Positions 45,110-55,029 of a stretch of 64,000 bases of DNA are shown piece after piece. The translations under genes and the position numbers were made by a program. Numbering within the stretch: the first letter of the stretch is position 1; the number at the start of each line of letters is the position of its first letter. The notes under the pieces are model-generated. The model was not told the origin of the DNA. It saw only the letters and a program-made list of their open reading frames with translations, and did not search any database. The stretch spans positions 19,597,001 to 19,661,000 of the forward strand of contig CM045731.1 of the NCBI GenBank assembly GCA_024760905.1, in the 5' to 3' direction. The DNA is from Plotosus lineatus. Its lineage: Eukaryota > Chordata > Actinopteri > Siluriformes > Plotosidae.

Positions 45110-45410
45110 CAAACTATGTGGGGGACTCAGCAAACATTTAAAAGGTGTTCTCATCAGATAAGGCCAAATTTGAACTATTTGGCCAAAGTGCAAAATGCCA
45201 TGTGTGGCTGAAAACTTACCCTCACATCACCCTGAACACCCCATCACCACCATGAAACAATACGATGGCAGCATTGTGCTGTGGGGATCCATTTCTCAGC
45301 AGGGACTTGGAAGCGACATGGAGCGAAATGCAGTACAATTTTGGAAGAAAACCAGGATTGAGACTGGTCCAGAAGCTTAGCTTCTAACAGGAAAATTACC
45401 ATAAACATTA
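45110..45410 (+). pseudogene. Tc1-like transposon remnant (unit D)
   Basis: HHPEHPITTMKQYDGSIVLW and 'gagcgaaatgcagtacaatt' correspond to the remnants at 9095-9385 and 53540-53830. It is inactive and carried along with the duplication. Confidence 0.65.
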
Positions 45411-45543
45411 AAATAGCTTTATTCACCATTCTATTGTAAGGTGTTCAAGGTCCACTATCAGGAGGTTTTCACTGTCACCCCAGTGCAGCTAACTGGGTTA
45501 TCAAAGGTCGACCATGTCTCTCACTGTCTCTGGTTACTGTAAT

Positions 45544-45727
45544 GATTAACACCATTAAAACATTGACTCACTGGCAGATTCATTGGAAGACAACCTAGGT
45601 GTCACATTATCATTTGATGCCTGCATAAAACAAAGACAACAATGTTATGGTTATCTCCACCCTCATTCAGAATGACGCCAGGGTGAAGTTCATTCTGAGA
45701 ATCACATGCTCTCACCTACAAAACAAA
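45544..45727 (+). promoter_or_regulatory. Conserved upstream block of sulfotransferase D
   Basis: 'gattaacaccattaaaa', 'cctaggtgtcacattatcat', 'acatgctctcacctacaaaa' then CAAAATG. Same layout as copies A, C and F, with an A at position -3. Confidence 0.45.
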
Positions 45728-46822
45728 ATGTCACGGTATACCGGTGCATACATTGTGTGTTTAACTCTGAGTTTATTTCCTTTAATACTTTATTTAATCC
45801 AAATATCAGAGGACGGATATGAAAAGCCTCTCCATTTGAACTTGATCCCAGAACTCGAAGAACACTCTGACACTGATCAGGACAGGAGATGTGAAGCGAA
45901 GATCCACACAAGTCCTGTGCATTTCCAGCTGAAGATCAGACAATACGCCAGAAAGAAGCGTGTTCACGACCTGTGCCGCAGCAGAGGTGCCATAAACATC
46001 AAGGGCAAGTGGCAGACATTTGATCAAATTCCCGTCTCATACTTGAATGACCTGTTTGTGGACAATCGGCACGAAATAATCTACTGCAGCGTTCCAAAAG
46101 TTGGCTGCACTACATGGAAACGGATCATGATCTTCCTGAGTGAGAGTCTGAAGGTGCATGGTGTTCCTTACAGAAAACCTGAGGATCTGGTAGACGGAAT
46201 AATTCATCAAGCCCCTCTACCCCGCCTCAGTGCATACCCAAGGGAAGTGATCAACAAAAAACTGCAGACATTTAAAAAATTTCTATTCGTCAGAGATCCA
46301 TTTGTTCGACTGATCTCAGCTTACAGAGATAAGTTTTTAAAACTGAATCAGCTTTACTATAAAAGGGTTGCAGTGGGATTACTGCGCAAATATGGAAATG
46401 TTTCAAATCCACCAGCATCAGTACAGGAAGCTCATGCTTCTGGCATGATTCCTTCTTTCAACAACTTTATTCAATATATACTGAGTCTCCCTGTAAAAAA
46501 CGGTGAAGCGTTCGACATACACTGGCGACAAACAGTTCACTTGTGCCATCCCTGTCTTATTGATTATGACTTCATCGGGAAAATGGAAACCTTACAAGAA
46601 GATGCCGAGCAACTGCTTCGCGTACTCCATGTTGATAACATCATCAGCATTCATCCACAGAGTGGTGGCAAAACAGGGCAAAGTGAGATAAAGAACTGGT
46701 TTTACAATATTACAGTGGAAGATAGAAGAAAACTCTACAAAACCTATGAGGAAGATTTCAGATTGTTTGGATATAAAAATCATGAAAATCTAGACACTCT
46801 TGTTCAATCTACCATCATCTGA
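45728..46822 (+). CDS. Golgi carbohydrate sulfotransferase, copy D (intact)
   Basis: The 364-residue product is collinear with copy A without gaps. It keeps the membrane segment (about 4-24), the PAPS 5'-loop PKVGCTTWKR (about 123-132), the 3'-phosphate motif RDPFVRLISAYRDK (about 189-202), DIHW, and both sequons. My comparison with A finds about 19 differences in the first 84 residues (membrane segment and stem) but only about 8 in the remaining 280 (for example HGEAF to NGEAF, DFTLF to DFRLF). The role is inferred as PAPS-dependent sugar O-sulfation in the Golgi, with an unknown acceptor. The start is the ATG at 45728; an in-frame ATG 27 codons upstream is in the shared upstream block. It has a single exon, with no stop or frameshift. 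Confidence 0.9.
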   Translation: MSRYTGAYIVCLTLSLFPLILYLIQISEDGYEKPLHLNLIPELEEHSDTDQDRRCEAKIHTSPVHFQLKIRQYARKKRVHDLCRSRGAINIKGKWQTFDQIPVSYLNDLFVDNRHEIIYCSVPKVGCTTWKRIMIFLSESLKVHGVPYRKPEDLVDGIIHQAPLPRLSAYPREVINKKLQTFKKFLFVRDPFVRLISAYRDKFLKLNQLYYKRVAVGLLRKYGNVSNPPASVQEAHASGMIPSFNNFIQYILSLPVKNGEAFDIHWRQTVHLCHPCLIDYDFIGKMETLQEDAEQLLRVLHVDNIISIHPQSGGKTGQSEIKNWFYNITVEDRRKLYKTYEEDFRLFGYKNHENLDTLVQSTII

Positions 46823-46961
46823 GTTGATGTGTTGTGTTCTAAAGTATTATTGGTGTGTTAGTTTACTGTTGGTGAATCTTGTGTTATGATATTATTATCC
46901 GAATGCCGTGAGTTCTATCGAGACTTTTATGAGTATGCAATTAATAAATGTAAATATTTCA
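46823..46961. other. 3' flank of sulfotransferase D
   Basis: Matches the flank of copy A to about 46920. 'caattaataaatgtaaa' offers a weak AATAAA-like signal (AATAAATG) at about 46942. Confidence 0.4.
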
Positions 46962-47296
46962 TTTCATTTTCTGTAACCGCTTAATCCTAATTAGGGTTGT
47001 GGAGAGGCTGGCGCCCATCCCAGCCAACTTCGGGCGAGGGCACAGTACACCCTGGACAGCTCGCCAGGCCATCGCAGGGCGGAAACACGCCGACGGCTTT
47101 GCAGCCTACTCTTGTTGAAAGTCAGCAATGGTTCTTTTACATTCCTCTCACCATAGACAGTGAGAGAATGGCATTCCTTTGATAACCCAGTTAGCTGCAC
47201 TGGGGAGGACAGTGACAACCTTGTGGAGAGTGGGACTCGAACCCCCAACCTTTAGATCAGCAATCCAGCGCCCTATACAACTAGACCACCACTGCC
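46962..47296 (-). mobile_element. tRNA-derived SINE, L2-type tail
   Basis: Minus-oriented full copy ('ttttctgtaaccgcttaatc' to 'agaccaccactgcc'). An 'acttttatg' is found on both sides but not exactly at the boundaries, so the target duplication is uncertain. Confidence 0.88.
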
Positions 47297-48347
47297 ACTT
47301 TTATGTAAATATAAATATAATAAATGTATAAATGGTATGAGTATGTAATTATATTCAGTTAGTGTGCTATAAGTCAGGGATCACCAACGTGGTGCCCATG
47401 GGCACCAGGTAGCCCTAAAGACAATAGGAGTTGCCCGCGGACCTGTTCACTGCCATTTTTTAGGACAGGTCCACGGCTCCATAGTGCCACTCTCCATTGA
47501 GTACCAATTGATTTGTATATAACCATACCCATGTTATTTGCTTTGCAAATACCAACAGTATACCCAAACCTAGGTATTTATTTTATTGACACTGCTTATA
47601 TTCTCAAATGAGCTCTAATACAACAGTAACCAAACTTTAACAAGAATTTTCTGATCAGGCTACTTGTATTTTGTCAGTTTATTTACAGTTTCTTTACGCT
47701 ATATGCTATATGGTTATTTTACATTACCGAAAAGAACACTCACAATGCCTGCACCTGGACGACTGGTAACTAATACTAATTACTATACTGATAAATCATT
47801 TCAATATGTATCATAATAACCAGGTTTTCTCAGAAGTCTTTGTCTTCATCCAAGTTTGTGCCGAACGCAGTTAATTCATTTACATGTATGTCGGCAAGTT
47901 TTTTGGGCACCAGATCTTTGATGTCCTTGTACTGTTTTTTTTCCCCAACTTCTTCAAAGCCAGACCCCTCAGTAAATAAAGTATCTCTTCCTGGTTATCC
48001 AAGATTTGCTTAATTTTCATTTTGATGATAGGTCTGAAAGAATAAAGTTCAAGTATAATTTCACAAACTAAAAAAAAAAAAAAAAACTGGCAGTTTTAAC
48101 ATTATTTTGGGCCAATGTAGTGTTTATAGCAAGCCATTAAACAACTTAACCTGTTTAACATTGTAATGATGCTAATGTCCAAGCAAATATATATGTAATT
48201 TGTTTTGAAATCCAGTGATAATACATAAGAGTCCCCTCAGCAACGACCCCGCTATATAGCGACCACCCGCCTACAGCGACCACTTTTGCTTGCCCCAAGG
48301 GGTGGTCGTTGTAGAGGGGGGGTTATATATATTAGAAAAATAGAAGA
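47297..48347. other. Repeat-derived, non-coding
   Basis: 47371 starts with CAGGGATCACCAACGTGGTG followed by 'ccatgggcaccaggtagccc', like the ends of hAT elements found in vertebrates. 48237-48330 has 'accccgctatatagcgacca' with an inverted partner 'ggtggtcgttgtagaggggg', probably another DNA-transposon end. No gene was seen. Confidence 0.5.
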
Positions 48348-49044
48348 TCAACAAACAAAGTGTGCTGTTATTTCAAATGGTTCCTGATTTGCTAGTGCAT
48401 GGGAACTGCTTGAAGTTCTAATATTGCTCACTTGCGGGTGTACAGTCAGTGGATTTGGCAGTAGTGGTGCCTCAACACAAACAACCCTACTTGCTGTTGA
48501 CCTCTTCTTGTTCACGCTAGATACCCCTGGTCTGGTTGGTGGCTCTTGCAATTCTCTCTTCTGTTTTTTGGGCCTTGTTTCTATGGATTGGTCAAATTCA
48601 TCTAAAAAAAGAAGCACCCTTGGTAGATATTATACTTTTATTTGCACTGGAATATGAAAGATAAAAATACTTACAAAGGGATGTATGACCTGTGTTACAA
48701 CCAGTTGAAACTACCCAAGGTGTCAACTTTTCAAATGGGACATTTAGTTCATACATCCAGAATTTAAAATGTACTAGCAAAGTAAGAATTCCTCAGTCCA
48801 AGAACAGTATTGTTTATTAAATATTCAACCTGTGAAAGGCTCGAGTTTAATTCCTCAATGGACACAATCAACATTTAATTTACTTGAAAAAACTAACCAT
48901 CACCATCAAAGTGCCTTCTATCTCATCCTCCCTGAAACGTTCTGGCACCACAGTCTTCCGCTTGTCTGTGGAGTCATCCATCTCTATTTCTGAATTTGAG
49001 AACACCTGCACCTTGTCCTCATATTTTTGGGCCTGTTGCCAGTC
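48348..49044 (-). CDS. Candidate spliced gene, unrecognised (last exons)
   Basis: Three open segments on the minus strand fit a gene with small introns. The 49044 exon follows a 'tttttctgtatttgcag' acceptor and reads DDWQQAQKYEDKVQVFSNSE, EMDDSTDKRKTVVPERFRED. A second exon ending at 48675 reads WMYELNVPFEKLTPWVVSTG and stops at a consensus donor (GTAAGT). The last exon begins at 48601 after 'ttctttttttag', reads EFDQSIETRPKKQKRELQEP and ends with TGA at 48350-48348. The last intron is about 73 bp and both its borders are in phase 1. The acceptor before the middle exon (CTAG near 48775) is also phase 1. The charged, low-complexity product has no domain I know; it could be a host gene or part of a transposon. 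Boundaries are provisional. Confidence 0.4.
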
Positions 49045-49935
49045 ATCTGCAAATACAGAAAAAAAATGCTGAAAGTGCCAAGGTTTCATAAAATGACCAC
49101 TGTATCTTTTATATGTCTATACTGAGCAAATGTCTGAAGAAGACCCATAACCAATGTTAAAATTAGGTTACTATACTATGATGTATTACCAAAATTACCA
49201 AAATTAGGTTACTATACTATACAACTAACTATACCATGATGTATTAATATCACTTTTGACTATCAATTTAATTTATGGAAACAGAAAACTATGGGGCAAA
49301 CATTTGCCGATATTAATGTATTGTAATGTATATAAAATAAGGGACCAGGCAAATAAGCGAAGGAGGGTTAGCAACCCACCGTGGAACCTTGAATTTTTTG
49401 CTACAACAACTGCGGGCTGCTTCAAGAGGATTCCAGACCCACAACGCAAATTGGATAAGTCGGCGGCAGATGTCATCCAGGAGCAATACCACGGGCAGCC
49501 AGGTGGATCTGGGAACTTTGTTACAGAAGGCAACCAATGAACAGTGTGTTGTATGAAAGAAGTTCTAAGAAAGGCAGAGGACTGAAAATCCATCAGAAGA
49601 AGAGGGATTATCTGGTCTGGTGGCAATAGCTGCTGGCGGCGCCAGGCCGGGGGGTACCACCGGAAGTCGCCGAAACCCATGCTCATAGAAGTAACCCGGC
49701 CTGGTCGGTGGCTGACGAGGACCAGAATCCCTATCAGTCCGTGTCTGCCTTTGAGGAGACTGGGCCACCATGGGAGCATTAGGCTGGCCCAGGTAGGTTA
49801 GTTCAACTAACTTTATTATTCCTATTAGAACACTTACCACTGATTCTTTTTGGAAACAACTTCACTTTCACGTTCTTCCACAAATCCTTGTCTGGGATTT
49901 AAGCCTTTTTTAATCCTATTATATATATATATATA
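49045..49935 (-). other. Possible upstream exons of the minus-strand candidate gene
   Basis: Minus strand 49930-49838 reads KKGLNPRQGFVEERESEVVS up to a GTAAGTG donor, and an open region follows after 'acctacctgggccag' (49780-49565; SPQRQTRTDRDSGPRQPPTR). The phases do not join cleanly, so exon structure is unresolved. 49090-49300 looks intronic. Confidence 0.3.
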
Positions 49936-50287
49936 GGGGCAGTGGTGGTCTAGTGGTATAGGGCGCTGGATCGCTGATCCAAAGGTCGGGGGTTCAAGTC
50001 CCACTCTTCACAGGGCTGTCACTGTCCCCCCCAGTGCAGCTAACTGGGTTATCAAAGGCGGGCCATGTCTCTCACTGTCTATGGTGAGAGGCATGTAAAA
50101 GAACCATTGCTGACTTTCGTAAAGAGTAGGCTGCAAAGTCGTCAGCGTGTTTCTGTCCCTTGCTAAAAGGATTGTGACAGGAAGGGCATCCGACGTAAAA
50201 ACCTCTGCCAAATCAAAAACGTGCGAATCAGATGATTCGCTGTGGCGACTCCCGAGTAAAAGGGAAAAAGCCGAAAGGAAGACAGAC
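49936..50287 (+). mobile_element. tRNA-derived SINE, RTE-type tail, inside a TA repeat
   Basis: The most complete RTE-tailed copy: head GGGGCAGTGGTGGTCTAGTGG, body, then 'gttgtgacaggaagggcatc', 'tgattcgctgtggcgactcc' and 'gaaaggaagacagac'. TA repeats lie directly on both sides, so the target was a TA microsatellite. Confidence 0.93.
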
Positions 50288-50567
50288 ATATATATATATA
50301 TAGTTCAGCTTGGGCACTGTTTTGTAGCAATAGTTATCCTACAAAATATTATATAAAATTCTTTTACACACATACAGCAGTTGCAATAAAAATGAATGTA
50401 TTAATGAAGTTCAGCCTAACTAAAAAAATATACAGTGGTATGAAAAAGTATCTGAACCTTTTGGAATTTCTCACATTTCTTCATAAAATCACCATCAAAT
50501 GTGATCTGATCTTTGTCAAATTCACAGTGTCTGCTTTCACTAAAACCACCCAAACATTTATAGGTCA
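50288..50567. other. Short non-coding stretch; possible Tc1-like end
   Basis: 'tacagtggtatgaaaaagta' near 50430, then 'tctgaacctt' and 'tttctcacatttcttcataa', looks like the terminus of a fish mariner/Tc1 element (CAGTGGTATGAAAAAGT type), cut off by the RTE that follows. Confidence 0.5.
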
Positions 50568-51655
50568 TCATCCTGCACACCACCATCCTATGCTGTTTCA
50601 CAACACTCTGACCCGCTACTACTTTGCAGTCACTGACTACCTTCAAATTACATCGCCTACACAAGATGTAGTCGACCTGTGTGCTCCTACCTCCACTTTT
50701 CTAAGTCACCCTATGCTCCTGTCTCTTCTGGAAGAAAGTATTCATCACAGCCATTTCCATCCTTTTTGCAAAATCTATCAACATCTATCCTTCTGTGTTC
50801 CTGTCCTAGATACCAAACCTGCCCGTCACTTCCCCGTCCCCTTTGTTGCCTGCACCAACATGTCCATTGAAGTCTGCATCAATGACCACTCTTTCACCTC
50901 TGGGGATACTCTGCATCACTTCATCTAACACTCCAAAATCTCTCCCTCTTTTCTCGCTCACATCCTGCCTGTGGGGTTTAAGCTGTTTTATCATGGTGTG
51001 GATGGGAAGAAAAATGGAGTAGGAGTGATCTTGAAGGAGGGGTTTGTCAGGAATGTTCTAGAAGTGAAAAGAGTGTCAGACAGATTGATGAGTCTCAAGT
51101 TAGAAATTGAGACTCATCAATCTGTCTGACACTCTTTTCACTTCTAGAACATTCCTGACAAACCCCTCCTTCAAGATCACTCCTACTCCATTTTTCTTCC
51201 CATCCACACCATGATAAAACAGCTTAAACCCTGCTCCTAAGCTTCTAGCCTTGCTACCTTTCCACCTGGTCTCCTGAACACAAAGTATGTCCACCTTCCT
51301 CCTCTGCATCGTGTCAGCCAGTTCTTTAGCTTTTCCTGTCATAATTCCAACATTCAAAGTCCCTACTCTTGCTCTGAGACTCATGCCTTTCCTCTTCTCT
51401 CTCTGCCTACGGACACGCCTCCTGCCTCTCCTTCTTCGATCAACAGTAGTCCAATTTCCACCAGCACCCTATTCGTTAACAGCACTGATAGCGGTCGTTG
51501 TTAACCCGGGCCTCGACTGATCAGGTATGAAATTCGTTTTGATGAGTCGAATTCTGGCACAATTTTTACGCTGAATGATCTTCCTGACGCAACCCTCTGC
51601 ATTTATCCAGGTTTGGGACCGGCGAGAGGGCGGGCACTGGCTTGTGCCATGATTT
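50568..51655 (-). mobile_element. RTE LINE, 5' half, containing a foldback
   Basis: Minus strand from the 5' region (51655) through the endonuclease start (51384-51107; RVGTLNVGIMTGKAKELADT, VQETRWKG). An inverted copy of the same part (50974-51098) replaces the following stretch. The element then continues in normal orientation to about 50568 (endonuclease C-terminus). It is inactive. Confidence 0.85.
50974..51231. repeat. Perfect inverted repeat, 125-bp arms, 8-bp loop
   Basis: 50974-51098 is the exact reverse complement of 51107-51231, with loop GTTAGAAA at 51099-51106. I compared the arms base by base and saw no mismatch. Both arms are RTE endonuclease sequence. Confidence 0.9.
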
Positions 51656-52454
51656 AAAAAATAAATAAATAAATAAAAATAAATAAATAAATAAAAAACT
51701 AAAACTCATAACAGAGCACTACCTACATGTACCATGAATTAGATATTAAATTACCTCTTCAAATGATTTTACTTCATGCATGTATCCAGTGGTACACTAT
51801 ACCCTGGTAAACTTTCGTCAAAATCCATCATGTGGTTTAGGAGGAGTTGTGCTTAGGGCCGTAATAAAAATGCATGTATATTTCTCCTGTAACATACAGG
51901 CAAACTATTTATGTTTATTAGTCACGCCTGAAGTGTTATTTAGCTGCAATAACTACTGACCTTTGATAAAAAACACTTTTTTTTAGCCATATTGTTGCCG
52001 ATTGAGGCTGTTTGTGTCTCTCTCAGCAACCCTAATATGATGAAGTACTTTGGCAAATAAGTGAGTGAGTGTATATGTATGAATGTGTGTATCTGGAGAT
52101 GCTGTGTGATTTCGACAGAGGAAACATCTTTACCACCAGGGGATGCCACAGGCTTGCTTTTTACAAATGCTTTATCACTGTAACTTCATAATGAGTGATA
52201 CACTGACAAAATCTGTTTAGTGAAGTTTAGCAGTTCGAAAGAATTATGAATTGGGCTTTAGAAACTTTTCATTGACTTCATCACCATCATAATCTTCTTC
52301 TTAATCCAGGGTCAGGTCGCGGGGGCAACAGCCGAAGCAGTGAGGCAGCTATCCCTCTGGCCAGCCACTTCCTCCAGCTTTTTTCAGGGTGACACTGAAG
52401 TGTTCCTCAGTTCCTCATGGTCATAGTCTTCCATTGACTTTAAATTTTATAGTC
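51656..52454 (+). repeat. Duplicated unit E, upstream part
   Basis: An AAAT-type simple repeat (51656-51700) is followed by blocks matching 2815-2960, then directly 5940-6120, then 8283-8720. So compared with unit A, large parts between these blocks are missing. The minus-strand first-exon candidate reappears in decayed form at 51961-51990. Confidence 0.8.
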
Positions 52455-53372
52455 TCAGGATTCAGGGTGACTTCACTCATGGCTGAGGAACCCCTCCCTG
52501 GACCTCTTCCAGCAGGCTCTATCTCGTGTGAGACTTGGCCAGTTGTGCCCTAGGCATTGAGTCAGGTCGTCGCGCCATCTTGTTTTTGGTTGTCCTCGTG
52601 GTTGTTTCCAACTCCGGGGTGTCCACTCTGTTGCTCTGCTTGTCCAACGGTTGTCAGAGAATCGAGCCACATGGCCTGCCCATCTGTGCTTGCTGTTGTT
52701 GATGGTGTATCCCTCACTCCTGTTTGCTCTCTGATCCATGTGTTGGGCTTTCTATTCTTTAGAGAGACATTCAACATGAGGCGTTCGATTTTCCTCTGTG
52801 CCACTCTGAGCATTTCCTTCATTGTGTTGTTGAGAGCCCATGTTTCGCTTCCATATGTCATGACCGGCAGGATATATTCGTCATGTATCTTCCATTTGGT
52901 TCTCATGCTGGCCTTTCTGCCTTTCATGATGGACTCAAACTTACCAAATGCTGCCCAACCGAGAGTTATCCGATGCTTGATTTCTGCCAGGAGATCCCCG
53001 TCTTGTGTGATGGTCTTGCTGAGGTATACATAGCTGTCTACTTGCTCTATGGTCTTACCGTCAACTGTGACCACTGCGAGGGTGATGTGTTTGTTGAATA
53101 TCACTTTGGTTTTACCGAGATGCATGTTCAGCCCGACTGGCTTGCTGGTGTTTTTGATGTCGTTGAGCATCTCCTCCAGTTGCTGCGGTGTGTGGGCAAG
53201 TAGTATGATGTCGTCGGCCAATTCCAAGTGTGTGAGGTACTCCACGTCAATGTTGATTCCACGGTCTTTCCAATCGATTTGGCTCAGAATTGGAGACAGG
53301 CTGTGAAGAGTCTTGGAGAGATGTTGTCTCCTTGGCGAGCTCCTCTCTGTTATCTAATGTTACCGCTATCCT
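52455..53372 (-). mobile_element. Second RTE-clade LINE family, RT 3' part
   Basis: Minus translation (53245-52562) has LELADDIILLAHTPQQLEEM, NMHLGKTKVIFNKHITLAVV, VYLSKTITQDGDLLAEIKHR, LGWAAFGKFESIMKGRKASM and LPVMTYGSETWALNN, a well-known RTE-type RT thumb region distinct from the main RTE family here. The end region holds NRWTSRATEWTPRSWKQPRG and TRWRDDL. It is inserted in the unit-E copy; the uninterrupted site is at about 8731, with 'ttatagtct' repeated on both sides. Confidence 0.85.
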
Positions 53373-53539
53373 TTATAGTCTATCTATTGAAATCTATAGA
53401 TTCTACTGTTAAACTACAAGTTTTTTTCTTTAAGAATCTTCATTAAAATGTCCCTGTAAAAAATGAGGGACATTCACTCGTCCATGTGGCAGCTGGAGGC
53501 GATAGTTAACATATTTTTCAATCTAAAAAACCTGCAAAC

Positions 53540-53830
53540 TATGTGGGGGACACAGCAAACATCTAAAAGGTGTTCTCATCAGATAAGATCAAAATTGAAC
53601 TATTTGACCAAAATGCAAAATGCCATGTGTGGCAGAAAACTTGAACCTGAACACCCCATCACCACTGTGAAAGAATACGGTGGCTGCATCGTGCTGTGGG
53701 GATCCGTTTCTCAGCAGGGACTGGTATGTGGCATGGAGCCAAATACAGTACAATTGTGAAAGAAAACCAAGATTGAGACTGGGCCAGAAGCTCAGCTTGT
53801 AACAGGAAAATGACCCTAAACATTCAAATT
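53540..53830 (+). pseudogene. Tc1-like transposon remnant (unit E)
   Basis: EPEHPITTVKEYGGCIVLWG and the following 'gagccaaatacagtacaatt' match the unit A and D remnants. It is inactive. Confidence 0.65.
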
Positions 53831-53842
53831 GTTTCGATTAAG

Positions 53843-54183
53843 AAAAGTGGTGGCCTGGTGGTAAGTTGCTGGATCACTGATCCTAAGCTTAGGGGTTCAA
53901 GCCCCACTTTGAACAAGTAGTCACTGTCACCCCAGTGCAGCTAACTGGATTATCAAAGGCCGACCATGTCCCTCACTGTCAATGGTGAGAGGCATGTAAA
54001 AGGACCATTGCTGACTTTCGTCAGGCTGTAAAGCCGTCAGCTTGTTTCTGCCCGGCGATTGTCTTGCGAGTTGTCCAGGGTGTATTCTTCCCTCACCTAG
54101 AGTCGGCTGAGATGGGCGCTAGCCTCCCTGCATCCCCAATCAGGATTAAGCGGTTCAGGGAAATGAATCGATGAGTGAGTGGT
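53843..54183 (+). mobile_element. tRNA-derived SINE, L2-type tail (shared with unit A)
   Basis: Same relative position and same head variant ('gtggtggcctggtggtaagt') as 9748-10063. The tail ends 'aggattaagcggttcaggga'. Confidence 0.85.
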
Positions 54184-54636
54184 TTCAATTAAATCACATC
54201 AAGTATTAGAATTGCCCAGCCAAAGTTCAGATAGCAAATCCAACTGAGTATCTGTCGCACTATTTGAAAATAGAAAACTTTTCCTAGGCTCATGAGTGGT
54301 GCATCGATAAATTGAGTGAATATTAACCTGAAATTCACAAGTTAGAATCTGGTTTAATTCCACAGCCATCCATGACCAGGAATACATGGGAGTGATTTGG
54401 CCAAGCTCTCACTAGAGGATGTGACATGCATACACACACCTTCCTGTCACTTACCGTGATCGGCAGCCAATCATGGGCGTCTGTGAGCTCATTTGTACAA
54501 GGAGATGGATAACGCTTTCCCTTGAAGTGTATGAGACCCACTTCCAAATACGAAACGAATCAGTCGCTAGCAAAGACAAGAATGTTATAATTATCTCCAG
54601 CCTCAATCAGAATGACTCCAGGGTGAAATTCGTCAT
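54184..54636. other. Upstream flank of pseudogene E
   Basis: Collinear with 10064-10440, then jumps to the last part of the conserved upstream block ('tcagaatgactccagggtga'). No gene was seen. Confidence 0.6.
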
Positions 54637-54650
54637 GATGCTCAAATGCT

Positions 54651-54997
54651 CTTCTTCTTTTCCTTTCGGCTTTTCACTTTTTCAGGGGTCACCCCAGTGA
54701 ATCATCTGATTCGCATGTTTGATTTGGCACAGGTTTTTACGTTGAATGCCCTTCCTGACACAACCCTTTTAGCAAGGGACAGAAACACGCTGATGGCTAT
54801 GCAGCCAACTCTTTACAAAAATCAGCAATGGCTCTTTTACATGCCACCCACGATAGACAGTGAGAGACATGGCCGGCCTTTGATAACCCAATTAGCTGCA
54901 CTGGGGGGGACATGACAACCTTGTGGAGAGGGAGACTCGAACCCCCAACCTTAGGATCAGCGATCCAGTGCCCTTTACCATCAGGCCATCACTGCCC
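54651..54997 (-). mobile_element. tRNA-derived SINE, RTE-type tail, inside the sulfotransferase E upstream block
   Basis: Full copy, minus orientation, flanked by GATGCTCAAATGCT (54637-54650) and GACGCTCAAAGGCT (54998-55011). It splits the conserved upstream block only about 30 bp before the ATG. Confidence 0.9.
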
Positions 54998-55029
54998 GAC
55001 GCTCAAAGGCTTTCACCTGCAAAAACAAA

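Noticed and set aside
44704..45161. ORFs of alternating Tyr-Ile
   Set aside because: Translated (TA)n microsatellite with an RTE tail between; not protein coding.
49936..50010. tRNA-like sequence with A and B boxes (also at 6605, 29021 and minus-strand sites)
   Set aside because: The tRNA resemblance is the head of a SINE; body and LINE-type tail follow and the cloverleaf is not complete, so no tRNA gene is called.
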